This document shows positions 55,219 to 64,000 of a DNA stretch of 64,000 nucleotides, in pieces. Below the pieces are notes generated by a model. It did no database searches, had not been told where the DNA came from, and saw nothing but the letters and a program-made list of their open reading frames with translations. Location: contig NZ_VHSF01000002.1 in NCBI RefSeq assembly GCF_007050985.1, forward strand, positions 682,001 through 746,000, in the 5' to 3' direction. This DNA comes from Christiangramia sabulilitoris. GTDB lineage: Bacteria; Bacteroidota; Bacteroidia; Flavobacteriales; Flavobacteriaceae. A program made the position numbers and the translations under genes. Position 1 is the first letter of the stretch. Each line of letters begins with the position of its first letter.

Positions 55219-55226
55219 TAATTTTG
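55219..55226 (+). promoter_or_regulatory. Candidate promoter -7 box of the adhesin-porP-ompA operon
   Basis: TAATTTTG, an exact TAnnTTTG match 17 bases before the ATG; TTA rather than TTG near the -33 position. Confidence 0.35.
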
Positions 55227-55243
55227 AATTTAACACCTAGCCT

Positions 55244-58200
55244 ATGCAAAATTTTACTTTCGGGAGGAAGGGACATAACTGGTTCCTTTTTGCCTTTATT
55301 TTATTTGTAGGTAATTTATCGGCATCTTATGCCCAAAATTGCCCAACTTTAAGCTCGACAGGAGACAACTTCTGTTACCTGGACCGAGTTTCTGACCTTA
55401 ATCCTTATGTATCTGCTAATGGAGATGGAGTAAGATGGTACAGAACAGCAACCTCAAATACTCCCATTCCAAATGATGAAATTCTACAGGATGGATCTTA
55501 CTTTGCAGGTAATAATTCTGGAAATTGTAGTTCCAGAGAAGAATTCTCTGTAACTGTAGATGACCTTGGACCCCCAACTTCCTCTTTTGGTAACTTCTAC
55601 GAGCCTTGTGAATATAGCTCCTCAGACGTTACTACTGTGGGTGAATTAAAATCCCTGATAAATCCTTCATCACCGACTTATGACATTAATGTTTATGGTC
55701 AAAATGATGAATTTGGGACCAATGAGATCACCGACGATTCCACTCCTCTTGTAGAAGGTAATTCATATTTTATAGGCCAGGACGACCCATTGTCTTCCTG
55801 CCGTTATTCTTCAAGGATAGCCGTTAGATATAACCCAATTTTGGCAACTGCTCCTTCTGCAGATGCAAATCAAACTTTTTGCGAAGGATCTACAATAGCA
55901 GATTTAGAAGCCCAGGGCATTAATAGATGGTATAGCACTGCAACTTCTAACCCGTTCTTAGACCCTTCGACTCCAATACAGGATGGTGAGACATATTACG
56001 CCAGCAGAATTGTAAATAGAACAAATTCGTCTTTACCTCCTTGCGAAAGTCAGGATAGAACTCCTGTAACTGTAACTATTATTCCTGGACCAGATGCCGG
56101 AGAAGATCAGGTTGGTGTTGTTTGTCTACCAGAAGTAGAAGCAACTTTTCCTGATGATGAAGCAGTTGAGAATTTTTATTTAGCTCTTCTAGATTCAGGC
56201 GTTCCTACAAATGGAACATTTCAACCAACTATCAACCAGGTAATCAGTGCTTACCAGGCAGATAGCGATGGATTAGGTGATTTTACAACGACTTACACTA
56301 TTGGCTCTACAGATTGTGAGGATTCAGTAGATTTAACAATAAGAGTAATTGAAGAAACTCCTGCAAATGCTGGGACTTTTGATGATATTACAGATGTGGA
56401 CACCAATGATGATAATATAGATTTAACTGCACTATCAAACAATGATCCAACGGCTACTCCGGGAGGAATCTTCACTGGAAATGGAGTTACCAACAATGAA
56501 TTTGATCCCTCAACAGGAGCTGGAGATTACACTATAACATACACCGTAGATGAAAATTCTGCACCTTGTACTACCGATTCTGATTCAACTAATTTCACTA
56601 TCACAGTTACTGAGGCTTGCCCTTCCCCTCCTAATGCAGGAGGAGACAATATTGGCACTGTATGTTTACCAGATGTTGAAGCAACATTTCCAAGCGATGA
56701 TGAAACCCGCAAATATTTTTTAAATTTATTAGATGCAGGTGTTTCTAGAACAGGAACCTTCAGCCCTACAATATCACAACTAATCGATGAGTATAACGCC
56801 GATGCCGACGGTTTAGGTGATTTTACTACCACCTATACTATCGGGAGTTCTGGATGTAACGATTCGACAAACTTAACAGTAAGGGTTGTCGAAGTAGAGA
56901 AGGCTGAAGCTGGTAGTTTTGATGATATCACTAATGTTGATACCGATGAAGATAATATAGATTTGACTTCATTATCAAATAATGATCCTGATGCTACAAC
57001 CGGAGGGACATTTTCGGGTACTGGAGTAACTAACAATCAATTTGACCCTTCTGTTGGAGAGGGCGAATATTTAATCACATATACGGTAGACGAAAATTCT
57101 GCGCCTTGTACTACTGACTCTGATTCTACGACATTTAATATTGTGGTAGAAAACAATTGTCCTAATCCTCCTAATGCAGGATCATCGAATGTTGGAATTA
57201 TTTGTTTGCAAGATGTACAAGCTACCTTTCCAAGCGTTGATGAAACTCGTAAATATTTCTTACGCTTACTAGATTCGGGTGTTTCGAGAAACGGAACTTT
57301 CAATCCAACTATAAGACAATTAATCGAGGAATATAATCGTGATGAGGATGGTTTGGGTGATTTTTCAACTACTTATACTCTCGGAACATCAGACTGTAAA
57401 GATTCAACAATTCTAACTGTTAGTGTTGTAGAAGAGGAACCGGCAAACGCTGGTAGCTTTGATAATATTGAAAATGTTTGTACTAATGAGGACCCTATTG
57501 ACTTAACAGACCTAACTAATAATGACTCAGATGCTTCAAAAGGAGGAGCATTTAGTGGCGACGGTGTTACAGATAATAGCTTTGACCCTTCTATTGGAGC
57601 AGGTACGTACACAATTACTTATACTGTAGACGGTACTACACCATGCACTACTGGTACCGATAATACAACTTTCACAATAGAGGTCGAAGATGCACCAGTA
57701 AGCGCCTCTGTTAACAGACAGTTATGTATTTCGGAAGCTCAATCTTTAATTACAGATTTTGATGCGGCAACTGTTTATATTTATAGCATTCTTAACGATG
57801 CAGGAATTTCAACAATAGATCCAGACGGATTTGATCTGGCAGACATTGCGGAAGGCCAAAGACTAGTAGATTATACTAATTCTCCAACTACAGATTCAGA
57901 AAGCTTTAATTTCTCTTATTTTAACCCATCCACTAGTATCTGTAACAATGGTCTTATTAATATTGCAATTACCATTTCAAACGAAAGAGATGCTGAAGCT
58001 GGAACCATAGAAGATCAAAGAGTATGTGAATCTAGCGGAATGATAGATCTAACCGAATTTTACGGAGAAAACACAGTACCTGGTGGCACTTTTTCAGGAA
58101 TTGGAGTATCAGATAATATGTTTGATTCTTCAATTGGAACAAACGCAGATGGATATGAAATAACATACACCGTTGATGATTCAGCAAACTGTGTAGCAGC

Positions 58201-59788
58201 TGGCAGTAGTGATTCTACAACCTTCACTATCACCGTTGATAACACTGTTACAGCTGGAAACTCTAATAGTGATGAAGTTTGCAGGGCTAACGTTGATGAG
58301 CTTTTCCCAAATACCACTTCAGTTAGAAATTTTTATTTGAATCTTCTAGACAATGGTGTTGCGAGAAATGGTGCTTTCAACCCAACAATCCAGCAATTAA
58401 TCAACGACTATAATTCTAATCCAGATCAAGACGAATTCACAACAGTATACACAATCTCTAACGGAGCTTGTAATGCAAGTGTATCGCTGACTATAAATGT
58501 ATTTGATGCAATACCTGCTGAAATTGATGAGATTGAGGATCCAGATCCAATATGTCAGAATGCTGATGATGTGAATCTTTTTGATTTCCTTGCTGACGAC
58601 GCAAACACTAATGGTAGATTTGAAGGTTATGAAAATGGTATTTTCAGTCCTTCATCTTTAGATCCTGGATCTTATACAATCACCTATGTACTTGATGAAA
58701 CTTCAGAATGTACCGAAGGTGAAGCTTCAGAGGATTTTACCATAACAGTAACAGAATCTGCAAACGCAGGACAGGATAAAACTATTCCTGAAGCCTGTAA
58801 AAACAGCGCAGAAATAGATCTTTCTGTTTACACAACTGATGGAGACGCCGGGGGTGAGTATACTTTCCAGACTTCTGGAGATGTAATTGTAAACGGATTA
58901 CTAGATCCATCTACCTTAACTGCCGGAGATTACGTAATCGTATACACCGTAGCTGCTATCAACGATTGTGGTGAGGATTCTGCAGAGCTTGCCTTGACTA
59001 TTTCTGATGCACCAGATGCGCCAGCGGTAGCAGGTGATCCTTTTAGTTTTTGTGCTACAGATGGAGCAACGGGAGCAGATCTTTCTGCCACCGGTTCTAA
59101 TCTAACGTTCTACTCAGATGCTGAACTTACCATGATGGTAATGGCAGAAGATGAATTGGTTTCAGGAACTTATTATGTTACTCAAAGAGAAGATGAAAAT
59201 GGATGTGAATCTGATGCTACTGCCTTTAGTGTAAGCATTAATGATGCAGCAACACCAACCATCGATCAAACAACTCTTGAGTTTTGTGAATTTGATGATC
59301 CAATTATTGCAGACTTAACTGCTCAAATAAACGAATCAGGAACCATTACCTGGTATGATTCTACTGATGGCAATAACTCTCTATCTGAAGGAACAGCTCT
59401 TCAGGACGGAGTAACCTATTATGCGACTTTATTCAATGTTGATACTGGATGTGAAAGTTCAGTTAGACTTGGGGTAGAAGTAAATATAGGTGGAGAAGAA
59501 TGTGAATTGTTTATTCCGGATGGTTTTTCTCCGAACGGTGATTCAATCAATGACACATTCGACCTTAAGAACATCAGAAATTTATATCCTAATTACACCA
59601 TTGAAATTCGTAATAGATTTGGTGATGTGGTATTCAGAGGAAATGCAAATACCCCAGACTGGGACGGCTTTAGTACAGAAGGTTCGCTAGGAAGCAACCT
59701 GGTACCTGTAGGCGCTTATTTTTACTACCTGGATTTTAGAGATGGTACTACAGAGCCTATCAGAGGAACCGTATACTTAAGTAGATAA
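55244..59788 (+). CDS. Large T9SS-exported adhesin-like protein with 180-residue repeats and type B sorting domain
   Basis: 1514-residue secreted surface protein. Signal peptide 1 to about 31 (FVGNLSASYAQ); N-terminal Ig/WYx-type modules (RWYSTATSN; GETYYASR); three successive repeats of exactly 180 residues (284-463, 464-643, 644-823) each with NAG, VCLP(E/D)VEATFP, NLLDAGV, LGDFTTTYTIG, FDDI, GG-FxGxGVTNN and YTVDENSAPCTT; two more diverged copies (about 824-1002 and 1003-1180); further modules; then the C-terminal gliding-motility/T9SS type B sorting domain at 1420-1514 (IPDGFSPNGDSINDTF; NRFGDVVFRG; GAYFYYLDFRDG; GTVYLSR). Such domains direct T9SS export in Flavobacteriia, often with a PorP/SprF partner, which is encoded next. 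Likely role in adhesion or gliding. Acidic overall, suggesting Ca2+ binding. Confidence 0.88.
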   Translation: MQNFTFGRKGHNWFLFAFILFVGNLSASYAQNCPTLSSTGDNFCYLDRVSDLNPYVSANGDGVRWYRTATSNTPIPNDEILQDGSYFAGNNSGNCSSREEFSVTVDDLGPPTSSFGNFYEPCEYSSSDVTTVGELKSLINPSSPTYDINVYGQNDEFGTNEITDDSTPLVEGNSYFIGQDDPLSSCRYSSRIAVRYNPILATAPSADANQTFCEGSTIADLEAQGINRWYSTATSNPFLDPSTPIQDGETYYASRIVNRTNSSLPPCESQDRTPVTVTIIPGPDAGEDQVGVVCLPEVEATFPDDEAVENFYLALLDSGVPTNGTFQPTINQVISAYQADSDGLGDFTTTYTIGSTDCEDSVDLTIRVIEETPANAGTFDDITDVDTNDDNIDLTALSNNDPTATPGGIFTGNGVTNNEFDPSTGAGDYTITYTVDENSAPCTTDSDSTNFTITVTEACPSPPNAGGDNIGTVCLPDVEATFPSDDETRKYFLNLLDAGVSRTGTFSPTISQLIDEYNADADGLGDFTTTYTIGSSGCNDSTNLTVRVVEVEKAEAGSFDDITNVDTDEDNIDLTSLSNNDPDATTGGTFSGTGVTNNQFDPSVGEGEYLITYTVDENSAPCTTDSDSTTFNIVVENNCPNPPNAGSSNVGIICLQDVQATFPSVDETRKYFLRLLDSGVSRNGTFNPTIRQLIEEYNRDEDGLGDFSTTYTLGTSDCKDSTILTVSVVEEEPANAGSFDNIENVCTNEDPIDLTDLTNNDSDASKGGAFSGDGVTDNSFDPSIGAGTYTITYTVDGTTPCTTGTDNTTFTIEVEDAPVSASVNRQLCISEAQSLITDFDAATVYIYSILNDAGISTIDPDGFDLADIAEGQRLVDYTNSPTTDSESFNFSYFNPSTSICNNGLINIAITISNERDAEAGTIEDQRVCESSGMIDLTEFYGENTVPGGTFSGIGVSDNMFDSSIGTNADGYEITYTVDDSANCVAAGSSDSTTFTITVDNTVTAGNSNSDEVCRANVDELFPNTTSVRNFYLNLLDNGVARNGAFNPTIQQLINDYNSNPDQDEFTTVYTISNGACNASVSLTINVFDAIPAEIDEIEDPDPICQNADDVNLFDFLADDANTNGRFEGYENGIFSPSSLDPGSYTITYVLDETSECTEGEASEDFTITVTESANAGQDKTIPEACKNSAEIDLSVYTTDGDAGGEYTFQTSGDVIVNGLLDPSTLTAGDYVIVYTVAAINDCGEDSAELALTISDAPDAPAVAGDPFSFCATDGATGADLSATGSNLTFYSDAELTMMVMAEDELVSGTYYVTQREDENGCESDATAFSVSINDAATPTIDQTTLEFCEFDDPIIADLTAQINESGTITWYDSTDGNNSLSEGTALQDGVTYYATLFNVDTGCESSVRLGVEVNIGGEECELFIPDGFSPNGDSINDTFDLKNIRNLYPNYTIEIRNRFGDVVFRGNANTPDWDGFSTEGSLGSNLVPVGAYFYYLDFRDGTTEPIRGTVYLSR
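56093..57712 (+). repeat. Three tandem 540-bp repeats inside the adhesin gene
   Basis: Units 56093-56632, 56633-57172 and 57173-57712. Equivalent codons (for example the NAG/DAG codons) recur at exactly 540-base spacing, with no indel among the three copies; the DNA copies differ at many silent sites. Downstream copies are diverged and slightly shorter. Confidence 0.85.
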
Positions 59789-59810
59789 TTAGGATAAATA
59801 AGACAACGAA

Positions 59811-60743
59811 ATGAAAAAAATAATCACAAAATATTTATTATTCGCCGGCATTATCCTTTTTTCTATAAAAGGTATTGCCCAGCAAGATCCATTATTCACT
59901 CAGTATATGTATAACATGAGCATGGTAAACCCGGCTTATGCGACTGATGATCCTGGAATGCTAAATTTGGGAGGCATTTACAGAATGCAGTGGACAGATG
60001 TTGATGGTGCGCCACGCACCCTCAACTTCTTCGCTCACACTCCTATAAGTGAACGAGTAGAACTAGGATTAACCGTAGTGCATGATGAAATAGGTAATGT
60101 TGAAAAAACAAACAACATCACTGCAGATTTCGCTTACGTGATCCCGACCGGAGAGAATACAAACCTTTCTTTTGGAGCCAAAGCAGGTATCAACACCTTC
60201 GATGCAAATCTTGCCGGATTAGATTTAAATGATCCTAATGACCCTGCATTTGAAAATATCAGTGAAGTATTTCCTGTATTTGGCGTAGGTGCATTCTGGT
60301 TTGGTGACAAACACTACATTGGTATTTCAGCTCCTAACCTTTTAACATCAGAGTATCTTGACAATAGCCAGTCACTACGTGATCGTGGATCTGAAGAGAT
60401 TCATTACTATTTGACCGGAGGATATGTTTTCGATATTGGGCAGAATGTTCGTTTAAAACCTTCTACCATGATTAGAGGAGTTGAAGGAGCACCACTTTCT
60501 GTAGATGTAAATGCCAACGTTTTATTATATGAAAGACTGGAAGCCGGTCTAGGTTATAGATTTGATGAAACTCTTACAGGTTTGATCAATTTTAGAGTAA
60601 CTCCTGGCCTTAGAATAGGATACGCTTATGATTATCCCACCTATGACCTTAGTAATGACGGGTCACATGAGATCATGCTTTTATTTGATCTTGATCTCTT
60701 CGGACTTAAAAAAGGATACGACAAATCACCTAGATTCTTCTAA
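59811..60743 (+). CDS. sprF: PorP/SprF family type IX secretion outer-membrane protein
   Basis: 310-residue outer-membrane barrel of the family that helps T9SS export of type B adhesins and, in Flavobacterium, SprB. Signal peptide to about residue 23 (FSIKGIAQ), then the family opening QDPLFTQYMYNMSMVNPAYA, followed by MQWTDVDGAPRTLNFFAHTPI, GISAPNLLTSEY, LKPSTMIRGVEGAPLSVDVNANVLLYERLEAGLGYR and GLRIGYAYDYPTYDLS, with a terminal barrel strand EIMLLFDLDLFGLKK. It starts 22 bases after the adhesin and 12 before the OmpA gene, so the three are one operon. The symbol is by family; several paralogues are common per genome. Confidence 0.9.
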   Translation: MKKIITKYLLFAGIILFSIKGIAQQDPLFTQYMYNMSMVNPAYATDDPGMLNLGGIYRMQWTDVDGAPRTLNFFAHTPISERVELGLTVVHDEIGNVEKTNNITADFAYVIPTGENTNLSFGAKAGINTFDANLAGLDLNDPNDPAFENISEVFPVFGVGAFWFGDKHYIGISAPNLLTSEYLDNSQSLRDRGSEEIHYYLTGGYVFDIGQNVRLKPSTMIRGVEGAPLSVDVNANVLLYERLEAGLGYRFDETLTGLINFRVTPGLRIGYAYDYPTYDLSNDGSHEIMLLFDLDLFGLKKGYDKSPRFF

Positions 60744-60755
60744 AACCAGAATAAC

Positions 60756-62420
60756 ATGAAAAATATATATAGTACACTTTTAATAATTTTTATAAGCATC
60801 ACTGCTTTTGGACAAAAGTCTGATATCAGGGAAGGCAATAAGTTCTTTGCCCAGGCAGCGTATATTGATGCCGCTGATGCTTATGAGAATGTAAACAACA
60901 AAACCCAGGAGGTTCTACAAAACCTGGGAGATTCATATTTCTTTACGAACCAGATGCAGAATGCAGCTGAAGTTTATGAATTACTTTTCTTAAGACATGA
61001 AGGAGCGGTAGCACCTGAATACCAATTCAGATACGCCCATACTTTAATGGCTGCAGGTAATTATGTAAAAGCAAACGAGTTAATGAATGAGTTAACCGGT
61101 GAAAACTGGGATCATGAAAAATTTGTAAGTGAACTTGACACTATGGTTCCTCATAAATTCAAATATGACCAGGTGATGAACAACCAGTCATCTTCAGATT
61201 TCGGTATTGGATTTTACGGAGAGCGTGTTGCTTTTGCTTCAACCCGAAACCAGGAACGCCCGGTTTATCCATGGAATAAACTTCCAACCCTGGATCTTTA
61301 CAGCGCTAAGATGAGCGATGAAGGTGAGATGACAGATATCGTACTTTTCTCTAATGTGATCAATACAGATGAGCATGAGAGTTCTGCTACCTTTAGCCAG
61401 GATGGTAAAGTGATGTTTTTTGACAGAACGAACGAGGACAGAGTAAAGAACGAAAATGATGTGCGTGTAGCACACATAAGTCTTTACCGTGCAGAGAATG
61501 TTGATGGAAACTGGACCAATGTTCAAAAACTACCATTTAGCAGCGACGAATATTCTGTGGAGCATCCAAGCCTTAGTGCAGATGGCTCGAAACTTTACTT
61601 TTCCAGCGATATGCCGGGAGGTAGCGGATCTTTCGATATCTACGTTGTAGACATCAATGAGGATGGTACTTATGGCGCGCCAAGAAATCTGGGGCCTGCT
61701 GTAAACACTGCGCACAGAGAGCAATTCCCTTTTATTAGTGATGAAAATGTACTTTACTTTACATCTGATGGTCACCAGGGATTTGGAAATCTTGATATCT
61801 TCAGAACCGAAGGAGATTTTTCTGAAATTGAAAATCTAGGGGCATCTATCAACAGCGGAAGCGACGACTTTGCCTTTGTGATCAAAGAAAAGGACGAAAT
61901 GGGATTCTTTGCTTCAAACAGAAGAGGAACAGATAATCTTTATCAATTTACCCGTGAAGAGAACGAGATCATCAAAGCTCCAACCGTGACTGACGAAACC
62001 AGCGGACAGGATGTGATCGCGATCGATGGTAGTAAAATTTACTTTGATTTCGACAAGGCGACTATCAAGCCGGAATCTAAACCTGTACTGGATTCAGTAG
62101 TAACCTACATGAACAAGTATGCAAATATCAATGTGAAAGTAGAATCTCATGCAGATGCAAGAGGATCTGATAAGTACAATATGGATCTTTCTAAGCGAAG
62201 AGCAGCTTCTACTGTAAACTATCTTGTTGAAAAAGGTATAGATAAGGGAAGATTAACTTCTGAAGGTTATGGCGAAAGCAGGCCGGTTAATGACTGCACC
62301 AAACCTAATATGTGTACAGAAGAGCAATATGCCAAAAACCGTAGAAGTGTTTTCGTAGTTTCCAATAGAAAAGAAACTATGAGCAACGACACTGATATGG
62401 AAGAGCAGGATGAAAATTAA
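60756..62420 (+). CDS. TPR-PD40-OmpA envelope protein (PorE-like)
   Basis: 554 residues. Signal peptide to about 20 (ISITAFGQ); TPR-like helical region 22-135 (EGNKFFAQAAYIDAADAYENV; YQFRYAHTLMAAGNYVKANELM); WD40-like PD40 propeller at about 145-400 (SATFSQDGKVMFFDR; HPSLSADGSKLYFSSDMPGG; FPFISDENVLYFTSDGHQG); OmpA/MotB peptidoglycan-binding domain at about 425-540 (YFDFDKATIKPESK; ESHADARGSDKYNMDLSKRRA; NRRSVFVV). This order matches the PorE group of T9SS-associated proteins and the OmpA partners found next to PorP/SprF. No lipobox Cys is seen. Last gene of the operon; a terminator follows. Confidence 0.88.
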   Translation: MKNIYSTLLIIFISITAFGQKSDIREGNKFFAQAAYIDAADAYENVNNKTQEVLQNLGDSYFFTNQMQNAAEVYELLFLRHEGAVAPEYQFRYAHTLMAAGNYVKANELMNELTGENWDHEKFVSELDTMVPHKFKYDQVMNNQSSSDFGIGFYGERVAFASTRNQERPVYPWNKLPTLDLYSAKMSDEGEMTDIVLFSNVINTDEHESSATFSQDGKVMFFDRTNEDRVKNENDVRVAHISLYRAENVDGNWTNVQKLPFSSDEYSVEHPSLSADGSKLYFSSDMPGGSGSFDIYVVDINEDGTYGAPRNLGPAVNTAHREQFPFISDENVLYFTSDGHQGFGNLDIFRTEGDFSEIENLGASINSGSDDFAFVIKEKDEMGFFASNRRGTDNLYQFTREENEIIKAPTVTDETSGQDVIAIDGSKIYFDFDKATIKPESKPVLDSVVTYMNKYANINVKVESHADARGSDKYNMDLSKRRAASTVNYLVEKGIDKGRLTSEGYGESRPVNDCTKPNMCTEEQYAKNRRSVFVVSNRKETMSNDTDMEEQDEN

Positions 62421-62450
62421 TAATATTAGTTCATCCAGCTAACCACTAAT

Positions 62451-62481
62451 AAAAAGCCCCGCAAATAGCGGGGCTTTTTTT
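62451..62481. terminator. Terminator after the adhesin operon, between convergent genes
   Basis: Perfect 12-bp stem (62451-62462 AAAAAGCCCCGC with 62468-62479 GCGGGGCTTTTT), five-base loop, seven Ts on the plus strand and five on the minus, so it can serve both converging genes. Confidence 0.9.
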
Positions 62482-62500
62482 ATTTCTAAAATTCTGACTT

Positions 62501-63022
62501 TTAATTTTCAGGCGGATACTTTTCTAAAGCTTTAGCTACAATTTTGTCGAAAAACATTTTTCTTTGCTCAGGTTTAGCATTGAGATCAAAAGGACCTTCT
62601 ACTATCGCCTGCCATACCAGCTTATCGTTCTTGACGTCAATAAGATCGAAGGTAAGCCTTATGTATGTATCCATTTGACCTATAGGAACGCCACCTGATA
62701 CACCAACCCCAACATTACCTCCACCACCACCTATACCAACTCCAAGCCTGTTTCGGTTATCCTGTTCAAATCTTTCTGTATATAGATTTAAAAAGAGGCC
62801 TGGTTGATCTGTAGACTCTAAACCTTTCTGCTGAAAGCCTGACCTAACACTTTCTAAAAGTCTGGATTCATCAAGCTGGCTTAAACCTGTTTGAAGTTCA
62901 GGAAAAATAGCATAGGTACTATATTGCTCAAAATTTACATTTTGATCATAGTCATATACTGCCCGTGGTGAATTACAAGCAGTAATGAATATAAATAAAA
63001 TAAGATATCTGGAGAATTTCAT
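62501..63022 (-). CDS. DUF4136 lipoprotein
   Basis: 173 residues from ATG 63022; nine upstream codons are open but would place residues before the signal peptide, so they are left out. Lipoprotein signal ILFIFITAC with lipid Cys at about 16. The DUF4136 fold is visible: VNFEQYSTYAIFPE, RLLESVRSGFQQKGLES, LNLYTERFEQ, DTYIRLTFDLIDVKNDKLVWQAIVEGPFD, and FFDKIVAKALEKYP. A Gly-rich loop (GVGIGGGGGNVGVGVSGG) sits in the middle, as in many relatives. Function unknown. Confidence 0.8.
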   Translation of the reverse strand: MKFSRYLILFIFITACNSPRAVYDYDQNVNFEQYSTYAIFPELQTGLSQLDESRLLESVRSGFQQKGLESTDQPGLFLNLYTERFEQDNRNRLGVGIGGGGGNVGVGVSGGVPIGQMDTYIRLTFDLIDVKNDKLVWQAIVEGPFDLNAKPEQRKMFFDKIVAKALEKYPPEN

Positions 63023-63082
63023 AAACTGAGTTTTACTAAAAATAAGCAAAATCAGTTCGGAAATTTATAGGTTTAACAGGAT

Positions 63083-64000
63083 TTAAACAGGCTCTTTATT
63101 CAGCATTTGCCACAACTTGTCTTTAAGTTCTGTAATCCCCATCTGGGCTACAGAAGAAATAAAAATATATGGCAGCTCAAACTCTTTATCGAGTTCCTGT
63201 TTCATTTCTGCTCTAAGTTCCTCATCTAAGAGATCGCTTTTTGAGATCGCAATAAGCCGGTCCTTATCCATTAGTTCAGGATTATATCGTTTCAATTCAT
63301 CCAGAAGGATGTCATATTGCTTTTTAATATCTTTCGCATCTGCAGGAATAAGGAACAGTAAAGTAGAGTTTCGTTCTATATGCCGCAGGAATCTGTGCCC
63401 AAGACCTTTACCCTCTGCTGCACCTTCTATTATACCAGGAATATCTGCCACCACGAATGTTTTGAAATCACGATATTCCACGATGCCCAGATTAGGTTTC
63501 AGCGTAGTAAATTCATAGTTAGCGATCTTTGGTTTCGCAGCAGTAATTACCGAAAGTAATGTAGATTTCCCGGCATTGGGAAACCCAACCAAACCTACAT
63601 CGGCTAGAACTTTTAATTCTAAAGTGATATCCACCTGCTGCCCATCTATACCCGGCTGGGCATAACGCGGGGTTTGATTGGTGGAACTTTTAAAATGCCA
63701 GTTCCCTAAGCCACCTTTACCACCTTCTGCAACGATGAATTCCTGCCCATCTTCGGTGATCTCCTTGATGATCTCGTTGGTTTCAGAATCACGAATTACC
63801 GTCCCTAAAGGAACTTCGATATACTCATCTGCTCCCTGAGACCCAGAACTTCTTTGCTTACTCCCGTTACCGCCATGTTCGGCTTTTACGTGGCGCTTGA
63901 ACTTTAAATGAAATAATGTCCAAAGATTTTTGTTACCCTTTACAATTACATGGCCTCCACGGCCGCCATCTCCACCATCTGGTCCACCTTTTGTAATATA
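63083..64000 (-). CDS. obg: Obg/CgtA ribosome-assembly GTPase (5' end outside window)
   Basis: Essential GTPase of 50S assembly and stress response. The frame stays open to the right edge, so about 25-30 N-terminal residues are missing; the GTG at 63634 is an internal codon. Visible: the glycine-rich Obg fold ([59 protein letters not shown]) and the G domain with P-loop [11 protein letters not shown], switch [31 protein letters not shown] and the ISKSDLL base-specificity motif. It ends after the G domain without the OCT domain found in Bacillus, as usual in this phylum. Confidence 0.96.
   Translation of the reverse strand, partial: YITKGGPDGGDGGRGGHVIVKGNKNLWTLFHLKFKRHVKAEHGGNGSKQRSSGSQGADEYIEVPLGTVIRDSETNEIIKEITEDGQEFIVAEGGKGGLGNWHFKSSTNQTPRYAQPGIDGQQVDITLELKVLADVGLVGFPNAGKSTLLSVITAAKPKIANYEFTTLKPNLGIVEYRDFKTFVVADIPGIIEGAAEGKGLGHRFLRHIERNSTLLFLIPADAKDIKKQYDILLDELKRYNPELMDKDRLIAISKSDLLDEELRAEMKQELDKEFELPYIFISSVAQMGITELKDKLWQMLNKEPV

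Noticed and set aside
56093-57712. Repeats considered as CRISPR or transposon-related
   Set aside because: Units are 540 bp, in frame, without spacers or terminal inverted repeats; they encode protein domains.
56293-58317. Several open frames antisense to the adhesin gene
   Set aside because: They recur in each 540-bp repeat as a by-product of codon use and have no plausible start signals or domains.
63634-63634. GTG as start of a short Obg protein
   Set aside because: The frame continues to the window edge and encodes the glycine-rich Obg fold, so the GTG is internal.

Overview
The window looks like chromosome of a member of the Bacteroidota, most likely family Flavobacteriaceae (a Gramella/Christiangramia-like marine bacterium is my best guess, not a proven identification). 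The signs are three SusC/SusD outer-membrane uptake pairs, a type IX secretion (T9SS) type B C-terminal sorting domain next to a PorP/SprF protein, lipoproteins with an acidic stretch after the lipobox Cys, few visible Shine-Dalgarno sequences, and promoters of the Bacteroidota form TTG-N19-TAnnTTTG.

Layout. 1-9.6 kb: housekeeping and amino-acid metabolism. A BCCT transporter cut by the window edge converges on a two-gene operon of amidinotransferase-superfamily hydrolases (one CtlX-like), followed by gltA, a GT5 glycogen synthase, eno, a small predicted outer-membrane protein and carA. 9.7-26.9 kb, all on the minus strand: the fused str-S10-spc-alpha ribosomal cluster, from rpsL to rplQ, including fusA, secY, infA, rpmJ and rpoA. 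tuf, map and adk are not in it. Several of its longer spacers hold convincing RNA hairpins, notably an attenuator-like pair between rpsJ and rplC.

27.3-45.1 kb, plus strand: three SusC/SusD pairs (all SusD-like_2 type). The second is followed by a SusE-like lipoprotein. Between pairs 2 and 3 lie an arylsulfotransferase-like propeller lipoprotein and rlmB. The first two susC genes share a near-identical promoter, leader and signal-peptide DNA; the third does not. No glycoside hydrolase or dedicated regulator is present, so the substrates cannot be read from context.

45.1-55.1 kb: rhomboid protease, rarA, a three-gene envelope operon (lipoprotein, DUF5723 barrel, secreted protein), a YjjG-type nucleotidase, a polysaccharide-deacetylase-like protein that seems to have lost its catalytic motifs, radC, an Mpl-like Mur ligase and a TPR protein. 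55.2-62.5 kb: a three-gene module of a 1514-residue T9SS type B secreted adhesin with exact 540-bp repeats, a PorP/SprF protein and a TPR-PD40-OmpA lipoprotein-like protein. The window ends with a DUF4136 lipoprotein and the Obg GTPase, cut by the right edge.

No tRNA, rRNA, insertion sequence, prophage or CRISPR array was seen. The most interesting leads are the rpsJ-rplC attenuator candidate, the shared susC 5' control block, the apparent pseudo-deacetylase and the repeat adhesin with its export partners.
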